Of a DNA stretch of 64,000 nt, positions 16,690-25,138 are shown one piece after another; position 1 is the stretch's first letter; each line of letters begins with the position of its first letter. A program made the translations under genes and the position numbers. The notes under the pieces are model-generated. The model was given only the letters and a program-made list of their open reading frames with translations, had not been told where the DNA came from and did not search any database. Origin of the DNA: Humitalea sp050632385. GTDB lineage: Bacteria > Pseudomonadota > Alphaproteobacteria > Acetobacterales > Acetobacteraceae. Location: assembly GCF_050632385.1 (NCBI RefSeq), contig NZ_CP192599.1, positions 248,001-312,000 on the forward strand, written 5' to 3'.

Positions 16690-17534
16690 GCGTCGGTCAC
16701 CAACCGCCCCAGCACCCGCCCATCGGGGGCGATCACCAGGGGCCGCTCGTCATCGGTCAGTACCACCGTCGCCGCCTGGCCCGCCCGCGCGCCGACGCTA
16801 TGCTGGCGCAAGGTGCCGCCAAAGGCGCGCGACAGGTTCTGGGCCGTGAACACCTCATCGGTCGGGCCGGCCGCGAGCACGGTGCGGTTCACCAACACCA
16901 CCTGGTCGCAGAAATTCGGCACCGAGCCGAGGTCATGGGTGGACACCAGCACGATCCGCCCCTCCGCCCGCAGCCCGCGCAGCAATTGGATGATCGCCGT
17001 CTCGGTCGTCACATCGACGCCGGTGAAGGGTTCGTCCAGCAGGATGACCCGCCCGCCCTGGGCCAGGGCGCGGGCCAGGAAGACGCGCTTCTTCTGCCCG
17101 CCCGACAATTCGCCGATCTGCCGGTCGCGGAAGTCCAGCATGCCGACGCGCTTCAGCGCCTCGGTCACCGCCGCCCGGTCGGCGGCGCGCGGCAGGCGCA
17201 GGATCGACATGAAGCCGTAGCGCCCCATCATCACCACATCGCCGACACTGACCGGAAAGGCCCAGTCCACATCCTCGGACTGCGGCACATAGGCGACCCA
17301 GTTGGCCCGCTGTGCCTGGCGCACCGGCGCGCCCGCGATCCGCACGGTGCCGGCCGCCGGTTCGACCAGCCCCATGATCGCCTTGAACAGGGTGGACTTG
17401 CCGCTGCCGTTCATGCCCACCAGGCCGCAGACGCTGCCCGCCTCCAGCCGGAAACTGGCGTCGCGCAGGGCGACGTGGCCGTTGGCATAGGCGACGGTCA
17501 GCCCTGAGACATCGACGGAAAGGGCCTCGCTCAT
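16686..17534 (-). CDS. Manganese/metal ABC transporter ATP-binding protein
   Basis: A 282-aa ATPase energising the two permeases. Walker A GMNGSGKST (about 38-46), Q-loop YVPQSEDVDW, signature LSGGQKKRVFLARAL, Walker B RVILLDEPFTGVD and the switch His (STHDLGSV) are all intact. The YVPQ.EDVDWxFPV stretch is typical of the Sit/Mnt/Znu metal ATPases. It overlaps both neighbours by 4 bp. The last ~50 residues form a small C-terminal extension. Confidence 0.95.
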   Translation of the reverse strand: MSEALSVDVSGLTVAYANGHVALRDASFRLEAGSVCGLVGMNGSGKSTLFKAIMGLVEPAAGTVRIAGAPVRQAQRANWVAYVPQSEDVDWAFPVSVGDVVMMGRYGFMSILRLPRAADRAAVTEALKRVGMLDFRDRQIGELSGGQKKRVFLARALAQGGRVILLDEPFTGVDVTTETAIIQLLRGLRAEGRIVLVSTHDLGSVPNFCDQVVLVNRTVLAAGPTDEVFTAQNLSRAFGGTLRQHSVGARAGQAATVVLTDDERPLVIAPDGRVLGRLVTDA

Positions 17535-18421
17535 CGGGCGGCGAACCCCGCCAGGATGCGGGTCGCGTTCAGGTCCAGCAGCCGCAGGAAGGTCGGGGCA
17601 GGGCCGTCGGGCGGGCTCAGGCTATCGACGAACAACACGCCGCCGAAGCGCGCCCCCGCCTCCCGCGCCACCTGGCGCATCGGGCGTTCGTTCACCGTGC
17701 TTTCGCAGAACACCACGGGGATGCGTTCGCGCCGCACCGTGTCGATCACGCGGCGGATCTGGCGCGGGGTGCCCTCTTCCTCCGCATTGATCGGCCAGAG
17801 GTAGAGTTCGCGCATCCCATAGTCGCGCGTGAGGTAGGAAAACGCCCCCTCGCAACTGACCAGCCAGCGGCGTTCGGCCGGGATGCGGGCCAAGCGTTCG
17901 CGCATCGGCCCGTCCAGCGCCCGCAGTTCGGCGGTGTAGCGCGCCGCATTGGCGTCGAAGACGGCGGCATTCGCCGGGTCCATGCGCCCCAGTGCACGGC
18001 GGATGTTCTCGACATAGATCACCGCATTGGCGGGCGACATCCAGGCATGCGGGTTGGGCTGGCGCAGGTAGGGGCCCTCGGCGATGCCGATCGGCTCGAT
18101 CCCCTCGGTCAGGATCGCGCTCGGCACATTCCGCACGCGGGTGAAGAAGCGTTCGAACCAGCGTTCCAGCCCCATGCCGTTCCACAGCACCAGGTCGGCC
18201 GCCTGCGCCTTCACCACGTCCAGCGGGGTGGGTTCGTATTCGTGGATCTCCGCGCCCGGGGCGGTCAGGCTGTCCACGATGGCCGCGGTGCCGGCGACGT
18301 TCTGCGCCATGTCCTGCAGGATGGTGAAGGTGGTGACCACCCGCTTGGGCGGGGCCTGGGCCAGGGCGGGCGCCGTGGCCAGCAGCGTGATGAGCAGCAT
18401 TCCCAGAACACGAGACGGCAT
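17531..18421 (-). CDS. Manganese/metal ABC transporter substrate-binding protein
   Basis: A 296-aa periplasmic receptor of cluster A-I (SitA/MntA/ZnuA). Signal peptide MPSRVLGMLLITLLATAPALA. The four metal ligands can be placed: His in GAEIHEYEPTP, His in NPHAWMSP, Glu in SCEGAFSYL, Asp in FVDSLSPPDGP. A His-Glu-Asp pattern without a His-rich loop favours Mn/Fe over Zn. The start is the ATG of the signal peptide; the frame is open for 27 more codons upstream but these would overlap the operator region. First gene of the operon. Confidence 0.93.
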   Translation of the reverse strand: MPSRVLGMLLITLLATAPALAQAPPKRVVTTFTILQDMAQNVAGTAAIVDSLTAPGAEIHEYEPTPLDVVKAQAADLVLWNGMGLERWFERFFTRVRNVPSAILTEGIEPIGIAEGPYLRQPNPHAWMSPANAVIYVENIRRALGRMDPANAAVFDANAARYTAELRALDGPMRERLARIPAERRWLVSCEGAFSYLTRDYGMRELYLWPINAEEEGTPRQIRRVIDTVRRERIPVVFCESTVNERPMRQVAREAGARFGGVLFVDSLSPPDGPAPTFLRLLDLNATRILAGFAAR

Positions 18422-18449
18422 CAGGCAAGGCCCCCCAAATCGCTGCGAT

Positions 18450-18496
18450 GGTATAGCTTCATGAAGCATCATCAGGATGTAGTCTCGGCTATACTT
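18450..18496. promoter_or_regulatory. Candidate MntR operator region
   Basis: The 133-bp gap between the transporter operon and divergent mntR holds GGTATAGC (18450-18457) and, inverted, GCTATAC (18488-18494), plus the perfect palindrome GCTTCATGAAGC (18456-18467). On the minus strand AAGTATAGCCGAGACTACAT (from 18496 down) resembles the E. coli MntR box AACATAGC-N4-GCTATGTT, strongly in the first half and weakly in the second. Its position fits Mn-dependent repression of the transporter and perhaps autoregulation of mntR. Confidence 0.5.
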
Positions 18497-18554
18497 TTGC
18501 AAGCCCAGGGAATGAGCGGTTGCCCCGGCCGGGGCCGGGGCTCATTCTGGGGCC

Positions 18555-19028
18555 ATGGATTCCGTGACCGACACCGCCCCGCCACCCCGCATGACCGAGC
18601 CGCAGATCGATACCTGCCCCGCCGAGGCCGCCCGCCACGCCCGTGCCCGCCGCGCCCAGGCCGGCGCGCTGCTGGAGGATTACGTCGAACTGATCGCCGA
18701 CCTGCTGGCGACCGAGGGCGAGGCCCGCCCGATCGACATCGCCCGCCGCCTGGGCGTCGCCCATGCCACCGCCGTCAACACCATCGCCCGGCTGAAGCGG
18801 GAGGGCCTGGCCCATGCCAAGCCCTATCGCGGCGTCTTCCTGACCGAAGCCGGGCAGGCCCTGGCCGAACGGGTCCGCGACCGCCACCGGCTGGTCGTCG
18901 AACTGCTGCTGGCGGTCGGCGTCCCGCGCGAAGCGGCGGAGGGCGACGCCGAAGGCATCGAGCATTTCGTCAGCGAGGCCGCGCTCGCCGCCTTCCGCGA
19001 TTTCCTGGACCGCCAGCGCGGCCCGTAG
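18555..19028 (+). CDS. mntR: Manganese-responsive regulator MntR
   Basis: A 157-aa DtxR-family transcription factor that binds DNA when loaded with Mn(II). The winged helix covers about 43-95 (ELIADLLATEGEARPIDIAR, then ATAVNTIARLKREGL). The metal-binding/dimerisation part includes H111 (RDRHRLVVELL) and the DAEGIEH motif at 131-137. There is no SH3 domain, as in E. coli MntR. It is divergent from the metal ABC operon, its presumed target. Confidence 0.92.
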   Translation: MDSVTDTAPPPRMTEPQIDTCPAEAARHARARRAQAGALLEDYVELIADLLATEGEARPIDIARRLGVAHATAVNTIARLKREGLAHAKPYRGVFLTEAGQALAERVRDRHRLVVELLLAVGVPREAAEGDAEGIEHFVSEAALAAFRDFLDRQRGP

Positions 19029-19051
19029 CGCCGCGCGGCCCGGCCACCTAC

Positions 19052-20452
19052 ATGGCGGGCATGCCGATACTCCGCGCCTCGACCCGCCATGCCGACCTGG
19101 GCGACGCCTTTTTCGATCGCGTCGAACCCGCCGTCTTCCCCAGCCATATCCTGCGCCACCGCGACCAGCGCTGGGCGGCCCGGGTCGGGCTGGACGGGCT
19201 GACCGACGCCGAATGGATCGACCATTTTGGTCGTTTCAAGCCGCTGCCGGGCAGTTTCGAAACCCCTCTGGCGCTGCGCTACCACGGGCACCAGTTCCGG
19301 TCCTACAACCCCGACCTCGGCGACGGGCGCGGCTTCCTGTTCGCCCAGGCGCATGACCTGGTGGACGGGCGGCTGCTGGATTTCGGCACCAAGGGCAGCG
19401 GCCAGACCCCCTGGTCGCGTGGCGCCGATGGCCGCCTGACGCTCAAGGGCGGGGTGCGCGAAGTCCTGGCGACCAGCCTGCTGGAAGCGGCGGGGGTCGA
19501 GACCTCCAAATCCTTCAGCCTGATCGAGACGGGGGAGGCGCTGCGCCGCGGCGACGAGCCTTCGCCGACACGCTCCGCCGTGTTGGTGCGGCTCAGCCAT
19601 TCGCACATCCGCATCGGCAGTTTCCAGCGCCAGGCCTATCTGGGCGACGCCGGGGCATTGCTGCGGCTGATGGACCACAGCATCCGCAACTACATGCCCG
19701 ACGTGTGGCGGGACGATGTCGAGGATCGTGCAGCGGCATTCTTCGCCGAGGTCTGCGCCCGCGTCGCAAAAATGGGCGCGCAATGGATGGCGGCGGGCTT
19801 CGTCCACGGCGTGCTGAACACCGACAACATCAACATCACCGGGGAATCCTTCGACTACGGCCCCTGGCGCTTCCTGCCGACCTATCAGCCCGATTTCACG
19901 GCGGCCTATTTCGATCACAGCGGGCTCTACGCCTTCGGCCGGCAGCCGGAGACGCTGGTGTGGAACCTCGCGCGGCTGGGCGGTTGCCTGCTGCCGCTGG
20001 CTGAAACGCTGAAGCCGCGATTGGAAGCCGCACTGGCCAGCTTCGCCGATGCCTTCCACGCGGCCTTTCGCGCGGCGGTGCTGCGCCGCCTTGGCCTCGG
20101 TTCGCAGGGGCCAACGCGCGACGCCGCCTTGGTGCTGGCCTTCCACGACGCCTTGCTGGAAAGCCAGGTGCCCTATGAACAGGCCTTCTTCGACTGGCGC
20201 GGCGGGGCTCTGCGCCGCCCGACCGATGCCTATGCCGGGTTCGACGCCTTCCGCGCCGCGCTGGATGGCTATTTGCCGGAAGGCCTGGTGGACCACCCCT
20301 ACTTCGCCCGCGGAAAACCCTGCACGCTGCTGATCGAGGAGGTCGAGGCGATCTGGGCCCCCATCGCCGAGGCCGACGACTGGTCGCTCTTCGCCGAAAA
20401 ACTGCGCGACATCGCGCAGATGGCCGAGGCCTATGGCAATACCCCGGCATGA
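19052..20452 (+). CDS. selO: SelO family protein AMPylase (YdiU)
   Basis: A 466-aa pseudokinase-fold enzyme that transfers AMP to protein Ser/Thr/Tyr residues in the oxidative stress response (known for E. coli SelO). Visible motifs: LRYHGHQFRSYNPDLGDGRG, the nucleotide loop FGTKGSGQTPWSRGADG, LKGGVREVLAT, and the metal-binding active site HGVLNTDNINITGESFDYGP. There is no C-terminal Sec or Cys residue, as in many bacterial members. Start uncertain: ATG at 19052 or 19061. Its stop overlaps the next gene (ATGA). Confidence 0.93.
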   Translation: MAGMPILRASTRHADLGDAFFDRVEPAVFPSHILRHRDQRWAARVGLDGLTDAEWIDHFGRFKPLPGSFETPLALRYHGHQFRSYNPDLGDGRGFLFAQAHDLVDGRLLDFGTKGSGQTPWSRGADGRLTLKGGVREVLATSLLEAAGVETSKSFSLIETGEALRRGDEPSPTRSAVLVRLSHSHIRIGSFQRQAYLGDAGALLRLMDHSIRNYMPDVWRDDVEDRAAAFFAEVCARVAKMGAQWMAAGFVHGVLNTDNINITGESFDYGPWRFLPTYQPDFTAAYFDHSGLYAFGRQPETLVWNLARLGGCLLPLAETLKPRLEAALASFADAFHAAFRAAVLRRLGLGSQGPTRDAALVLAFHDALLESQVPYEQAFFDWRGGALRRPTDAYAGFDAFRAALDGYLPEGLVDHPYFARGKPCTLLIEEVEAIWAPIAEADDWSLFAEKLRDIAQMAEAYGNTPA

Positions 20453-21159
20453 TCCGCGACCGCAGGCTTTGGCTCGCGGTCGCTGTCGTCGCCATCGTGC
20501 TGGCACTGCGCGCGGCGGGGGCGGGGGATTGGCTGTCGCTCGACACCTTGCGGACCCATCGCGCGGCCTTGACCGCATGGGTCGCCGCGAATTTTGTCGG
20601 CGCGGCGCTGGCTTATGTCGCGGTCTATATCGGCGCGGTCGCGCTATCGGTCCCAGGGGCGGTGTTCCTGACCCTGGCGGGCGGCTTCCTGTTCGGCGCG
20701 CTGCTCGGCACGGTGCTGACGACGATCGGGGCGACCATCGGTGCCATCCTGGTCTTCCTCTTCGCCCGCGCGATCTTCGGCGCCGCCGCCCTGGACCGCT
20801 TCGGCCCGCGCGCAAAAACGCTGGCCGAGGGCATCAGGCGCAACGCCTGGTCCTACCTGCTGGTGCTGCGGCTGGTGCCGCTCTTCCCCTTCTTCCTGGT
20901 CAACCTGGTGCCGGCTTTCGTCGGCGTGCGCCTGCCGGTCTATGCGCTGACGACCTTCTTCGGAATCCTGCCGGCGACGGCGGTGTTCAGCCTGTCGGGC
21001 GCGGGGCTGGGATCGGTGCTGGATGCGGGCGGCACGCTGGATTTGCGCAGCATCCTGACCCCGCAGATCCTGGGGGCGTTGCTGGGGCTGGCCGCGCTGT
21101 CGCTGGCGGCGATCCCGCTGAAGGCACGCTTTGCATCCGGCGGCCCACCCCGCACGTAA
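20449..21159 (+). CDS. TVP38/TMEM64-family (DedA-like) membrane protein
   Basis: A 236-aa inner-membrane protein with five to six hydrophobic segments. The family core, VPGAVFLTLAGGFLFGALLG followed by a helix and then RLVPLFPFFLVNLVPAFVGV, is intact (the re-entrant loop motif of VTT/DedA proteins). Members act as phospholipid scramblases or small-molecule exporters; this gene's role is not known. It starts inside the selO stop (ATGA), so the two are co-translated. Confidence 0.88.
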   Translation: MIRDRRLWLAVAVVAIVLALRAAGAGDWLSLDTLRTHRAALTAWVAANFVGAALAYVAVYIGAVALSVPGAVFLTLAGGFLFGALLGTVLTTIGATIGAILVFLFARAIFGAAALDRFGPRAKTLAEGIRRNAWSYLLVLRLVPLFPFFLVNLVPAFVGVRLPVYALTTFFGILPATAVFSLSGAGLGSVLDAGGTLDLRSILTPQILGALLGLAALSLAAIPLKARFASGGPPRT

Positions 21160-21166
21160 TGGCACC

Positions 21167-21994
21167 ATGATGCTGTCCCGCCGCGCGGCCCTTCTGGGGG
21201 CCACCCTGACCACCGCCTGTTCGCCGCTGCGGGTGCTGGACGCGACCGTGCCGCAGGGCGACCTGCGGCGGCGGACAGCGGCCTATGGTCCCGGGTCGCG
21301 CCAGCAACTCGACATCTACGAACCCGCCGCCGCCCGCGGCCCGCTGGTGGTGTTCTTCTATGGCGGCGGCTGGCGTAGCGGCGCCCGCGCCGACTACCGC
21401 TTCGTCGCCGAGGCCTTTTGCGCGCAGGGCGCCCGCGTCATCATCCCCGACTACCGCCTCTTCCCCGAGGTCGGCTTCCCCGGCTTTGTCGAGGATGGCG
21501 CCGCCGCCCTGGCCTGGGCGCAGCGCCAGGACGCCGGCCCGGTCTTTGTCGCCGGGCATTCCGCCGGCGCGCATATCGCGCTGATGCTGGCGCTGAACCC
21601 GGCCTACCTGGCGGCCGCCGGGGGCGATCGCGGGCGGCTGGCCGGCGCCATCGGCCTGTCCGGCCCCTATGATTTCGACCCGGCCGCGTATCGCCGCACC
21701 CGCGCGATTTTTTCCGGCGCCAGCGACCAGCGCCAGACCCAACCCATCACCTTCGTCGATGCCGGCGCCCCGCCGCTGCTGCTGGCGACCGGCACCGACG
21801 ACACCACGGTCGAACCGCGCAACACCCTCTCGCTGGCCGCCCGCGTGGCGGAAGCCGGCGGCCAGGCGCAGACGCGGCTCTATCCCGGCGTCGGCCATGT
21901 CGGCACCATCCTGGCCATGATGCCGCTGTTCCGTGGCACGGCGCCGGTCGTCGCCGATGTCACCGCCTTCATCGGCGCTGGACGCCCCGCCTGA
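21167..21994 (+). CDS. Alpha/beta hydrolase (esterase/lipase-like)
   Basis: A 275-aa enzyme with N-terminal RRAALLGATLTTAC, a Tat/Sec-like signal ending in a weak lipobox. Hormone-sensitive-lipase-like features: oxyanion loop YGGGWRSG in place of HGGGW, nucleophile in GHSAGAH, acid in GTDDTTVEP and base in GVGHVG. Similar to carboxylesterases and kynurenine-formamidase-like enzymes. It precedes the IclR regulator on the same strand (22-bp gap). Substrate unknown. Confidence 0.87.
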   Translation: MMLSRRAALLGATLTTACSPLRVLDATVPQGDLRRRTAAYGPGSRQQLDIYEPAAARGPLVVFFYGGGWRSGARADYRFVAEAFCAQGARVIIPDYRLFPEVGFPGFVEDGAAALAWAQRQDAGPVFVAGHSAGAHIALMLALNPAYLAAAGGDRGRLAGAIGLSGPYDFDPAAYRRTRAIFSGASDQRQTQPITFVDAGAPPLLLATGTDDTTVEPRNTLSLAARVAEAGGQAQTRLYPGVGHVGTILAMMPLFRGTAPVVADVTAFIGAGRPA

Positions 21995-22016
21995 CGGGCG
22001 GTATCGCCGCCATAGG

Positions 22017-22832
22017 ATGAGCGAAACGCCAGAAAGCCGCACCGTCGCCGTGCAATCCGTGCTGGTCGCCGTGCGCGTGCTGGAGGCCTTGGCCCTGGCC
22101 GGCGCCCCCCTGCGCGTGACCGACATCGCCCGCGCCCTGGGCGAACCCAAGGGCCGCATGCACCGCCACCTGGTGACCCTGCGCCTGGCCGGCCTGGTCG
22201 CGCAGGACCCGGCGACCGAACGCTACCACCTGACCTGGCGCCTGTTCGAAATCGGCCAGGCGGCCGGCGAGCAATTCGACCTCAAGCGCATCGCGGAACC
22301 GGAGATGCACCGCCTGCGCGACGCCGCGGGGCAGAGCGTGCTGCTCTCCGTCCCGGCCGGCGCCGCGCCGCTGGTGGTGCATGCGCTGGAAGCCGACAAC
22401 AAGGTCAGCATCACGGTGAAACCGGGCAACCGCCCGCCCGCGCATTGCTCGGCGCAGGGGCGGCTGATGCTGGCTTTTGCGAGCGACGAGGCGCGCGAAC
22501 GCAGCCTCTCCGGCACGCTGGCCCCGCTGACCCGCGCATCGATGACCGACGCGACCGCGATCCGCGCAAGGCTGGCCCTGGTGCGGGACCGGCTGTGGGA
22601 AACCGCGCCGTCGGAAACCCTTCTGGGCATCAACGTCCTGGCAGCACCCCTGTTCGCCGCCGATGACGTGCTGGTCGGCAGCATCGGCCTGGTCGGATCG
22701 GAACAATTCGTCGAGGACCCGCCAGCCCCCGCGCAACTGCTGTTGCTGCGCGAGGCCGCGGCCGCGATCAGCCGCCGCCTGGGGTCGGACCGCTATTCGC
22801 GGGATTCGACCGGCACGAAATCCCGCCAGTAA
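22017..22832 (+). CDS. IclR-family transcriptional regulator
   Basis: A 271-aa regulator with an N-terminal winged helix (about 15-70: VAVRVLEALALAGAPLRVTD, then GRMHRHLVTLRLAGLV) and a C-terminal effector domain (HCSAQGRLMLAF and the ...GINVLAAPLF segment). IclR proteins usually control adjacent catabolic operons in response to aromatic or organic acids. It converges on the catabolic operon, and its last 40 bases overlap the end of that operon's last gene. The start is the ATG of MSETPESR; upstream in-frame ATGs would overlap the hydrolase. Confidence 0.92.
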   Translation: MSETPESRTVAVQSVLVAVRVLEALALAGAPLRVTDIARALGEPKGRMHRHLVTLRLAGLVAQDPATERYHLTWRLFEIGQAAGEQFDLKRIAEPEMHRLRDAAGQSVLLSVPAGAAPLVVHALEADNKVSITVKPGNRPPAHCSAQGRLMLAFASDEARERSLSGTLAPLTRASMTDATAIRARLALVRDRLWETAPSETLLGINVLAAPLFAADDVLVGSIGLVGSEQFVEDPPAPAQLLLLREAAAAISRRLGSDRYSRDSTGTKSRQ

Positions 22833-23845
22833 CCCGGACGATCCGGCTGCACGCCGTAGCCGACCTGCGCATCGGCCGCCACGCCGATCAGGTCCTCCGC
22901 CGTGCCACCCGTGCGGGCCAGATAATCGCCGATCTCCCGCACCGCCTGCGACACCACGCCAAAGCCGCCGGCCATTACCGCGCTGGTCATTTCCACCGCC
23001 CGCGCGCCCGCCAGCATGAAGCGCACCACATCCAGCCCATCCCGCGCGCCATTGGTGCCGAGCAACGGATAACCAGGCCCCAGTTTCTTGCGCGCCTGCG
23101 CCAGCCAGCGGCAGGTCAGCGCCAGCGACCACGGCCCGCCGATGGCGCCCGCCGTGCCCAGCATGGGCTTGCGGGTTTCGATATCCGGCACCAGCGCCAT
23201 GAAGCGGCCCATGACGATGACGGCATCGGCGCCGCCGTCCTTGGCCGCGAGGGCCAGGGCGGCGGCGTCTTCGCTCTGGCCGGTCAGCTTGATCCACAGC
23301 GGGATGGTCACGGCGCGGCGGATGCGTTCGGTGATGGCGCGGACGCGGCCGGCGGCGCGTTCCTGCACGATGGCGCCCGGCACAGCCTCATCGCCATGCG
23401 GCGCGCCGATGTTCAATTCCAGCACGCGCAGCCCGGCGGCCTGCATCCGCGCGGCCAGGTCGGCCGCGACCTCCAGATCCGCCAGGATGATCGATCCGAT
23501 GACATAGGCGCCGAGTTTGGCGGCCTCCCGGTCCAGCGCCGCGATCTCGGCGATCCAGGCATCGCTGTCCATCTGGTGCAGCCCCGACCGGCCAAAGACC
23601 ATCGCATCGGGCGGCGGCGCGAAATCCCACGGCAGCTTTTGCCAGCGGCTGTCGAGCAGCACATGGTCCGACCCGTCGAGTTGCCGCTTGGCCGCTTCAC
23701 TTTCGTTGATCGACTTCGCCACCACCGCCCCGGCGCCGGCCGCCAGCCCGGCACGGATGCCGCCCGCCGTCATCACATGATCGCCGGCCCCGACGATCAC
23801 CGGGTTCTTCAGCGTGATGCCGCCCAGGCGGACCGACAGGCTCAT
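22793..23845 (-). CDS. Dihydroorotate/dihydropyrimidine dehydrogenase-like flavoprotein
   Basis: A 350-aa FMN-binding TIM barrel of the PyrD/PreA group. Expected features: N-terminal LGGITLKNPVIVGAG, ELNIGAPHGDEA (substrate/FMN Asn), IPLWIKLTGQ (FMN Lys), LLGTNGARDGLDVVRFMLAG and EMTSAVMAGG. There is no C-terminal ferredoxin domain, unlike PreA. In this operon it more likely reduces or oxidises a heterocycle than makes pyrimidines. Last gene of the minus-strand operon; it overlaps the cupin gene by 4 bp and the convergent IclR gene by 40 bp. Confidence 0.82.
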   Translation of the reverse strand: MSLSVRLGGITLKNPVIVGAGDHVMTAGGIRAGLAAGAGAVVAKSINESEAAKRQLDGSDHVLLDSRWQKLPWDFAPPPDAMVFGRSGLHQMDSDAWIAEIAALDREAAKLGAYVIGSIILADLEVAADLAARMQAAGLRVLELNIGAPHGDEAVPGAIVQERAAGRVRAITERIRRAVTIPLWIKLTGQSEDAAALALAAKDGGADAVIVMGRFMALVPDIETRKPMLGTAGAIGGPWSLALTCRWLAQARKKLGPGYPLLGTNGARDGLDVVRFMLAGARAVEMTSAVMAGGFGVVSQAVREIGDYLARTGGTAEDLIGVAADAQVGYGVQPDRPGYWRDFVPVESRE

Positions 23846-24174
23846 GCGTATTCCGGCCGCGCCGGGGTGAAGACATCCAGGTTCAGGACGATCTCGTCCC
23901 CGACCACCACGCCGTGGTGCATCGCGTTCGGCGGCACCACCAGCAACCCGCCGCTGGTCAGGCGATGCACCTCGCCCTCGATATGGAAATCGATGGTGCC
24001 GGCCATGATGTAGACGATCTGTTCGTTCGGGTGATTGTGCGGCTTGGGTTCATGCCCCGGGTGCAGGCGGTGCAGCGCCACGGTCGCGCCCGCGCCGGTA
24101 AACCCCTTGCGTTCGACACCGGGGCGGACGGTGGTCCAGGGGATGGCGTTCCAGTCGATGGTGGGGATCTGCAT
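23842..24174 (-). CDS. Cupin-domain protein
   Basis: A 110-aa single-domain cupin. Motif 1 is GHEPKPHNHPNEQIVYIMAG (metal ligands in HNHxxEQ) and motif 2 GGLLVVPPNAMHHG. It could be a small metal-dependent isomerase, dioxygenase or decarboxylase, or a non-catalytic accessory. AGGAGG lies 6 bases before the ATG; 10 bases after the Bug gene and overlapping the flavoprotein gene (ATGA). Confidence 0.87.
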   Translation of the reverse strand: MQIPTIDWNAIPWTTVRPGVERKGFTGAGATVALHRLHPGHEPKPHNHPNEQIVYIMAGTIDFHIEGEVHRLTSGGLLVVPPNAMHHGVVVGDEIVLNLDVFTPARPEYA

Positions 24175-24184
24175 GGCGGGCCTC

Positions 24185-25138
24185 CTATTGCTTCTCGATA
24201 CCGGCAGCGGTGATGACATTGCCCCAGAGCGCGGTTTCTTGCACCAGCAGGTCGCGCAGATCCTCGGGCGTGCCGGCCGCCGGGGTGACGGCCAGCGGCA
24301 ACAGGCGGTCGCGGATCTCAGGCAGCGCCATGATGCGGTTCACCTCCGCGTTCAGCCGATCGACGATCGGGCGCGGCGTGCGCGCGGGCGCGGCCATGCC
24401 GTTCCAGGTGCGGACGATGTAGTCGGGCAAACCACTTTCGCGCACCGTCGGCACATCGGGCAGCACCGGGATGCGCGCCGGTGAGGTGACGGCCAGCGCC
24501 CGCAGACGGCCACCGGAAATCTGCGTCAAGGTGGTGGCCGCGACCTCCATCGCCGCCTGGATGTCGTTGGTCGCAACCGCATTCAACAATTCGCCGGTGG
24601 AGCGGTAGGTGACGATCTCGGCCGGAATGCCCGACATGGAGCGGAACAATTCCAGCGACAGATGCAGCGCCGTGCCGGCGGAAACCGAGCCCAGGTTCAC
24701 GCTGCGCGGATTCTGCCGCGCGCTGGTCATCAGGTCCTGCAGGGTCTGGAACGGGCTGGTCGCCCCCGTCACGATGATATGGTCGAAGAAGGCGATCTGG
24801 CTGACGAAGGTAAAATCGTTGATCGGGTGATAGGGCAGGGTACGGAACAGATGCGGCGCGGTCGCCGCCGTCGCCGTCACCAGCAACAACGTGTGTCCAT
24901 CCGGCGTCGCGCGCGCCACGGTATCGCTGGCGGCGATGCCGCCCGCGCCGGGGCGGTTTTCGATGACCACGGGCTGGCCCAGCGCCTCAGACAATTTCGG
25001 CGCGACCAGGCGGGCCGTGGTGTCGCCGACACCGCCCGGGGCAAAGCCGATGATCCAGCGGATCGGACGGTCGGGATAGCGCGTCTGCGCCATCGCGGGC
25101 GCTGCCATCAGCAGCGCACAGAGGATCAGGCGGATCAT
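24185..25138 (-). CDS. Bug-family (TctC) solute receptor
   Basis: A 317-aa periplasmic receptor with signal MIRLILCALLMAAPAMA. Typical Bug segments: YPDRPIRWIIGFAPGGVGDT, VVIENRPGAGGIAASDTVA, ATPDGHTLLLVT, and the C-terminal LPDVPTVRESGLPDY. These bind carboxylated ligands for TTT transporters; no TctA/TctB gene is in the window. It starts inside the stop of the aldolase gene (ATGA), so it is cotranslated with catabolic enzymes and the ligand is probably the pathway substrate or an analogue. Confidence 0.93.
   Translation of the reverse strand: MIRLILCALLMAAPAMAQTRYPDRPIRWIIGFAPGGVGDTTARLVAPKLSEALGQPVVIENRPGAGGIAASDTVARATPDGHTLLLVTATAATAPHLFRTLPYHPINDFTFVSQIAFFDHIIVTGATSPFQTLQDLMTSARQNPRSVNLGSVSAGTALHLSLELFRSMSGIPAEIVTYRSTGELLNAVATNDIQAAMEVAATTLTQISGGRLRALAVTSPARIPVLPDVPTVRESGLPDYIVRTWNGMAAPARTPRPIVDRLNAEVNRIMALPEIRDRLLPLAVTPAAGTPEDLRDLLVQETALWGNVITAAGIEKQ

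Noticed and set aside
19052..20452. Selenocysteine in SelO
   Set aside because: No in-frame TGA and no Cys near the C-terminus; the name of the family comes from eukaryotic members.
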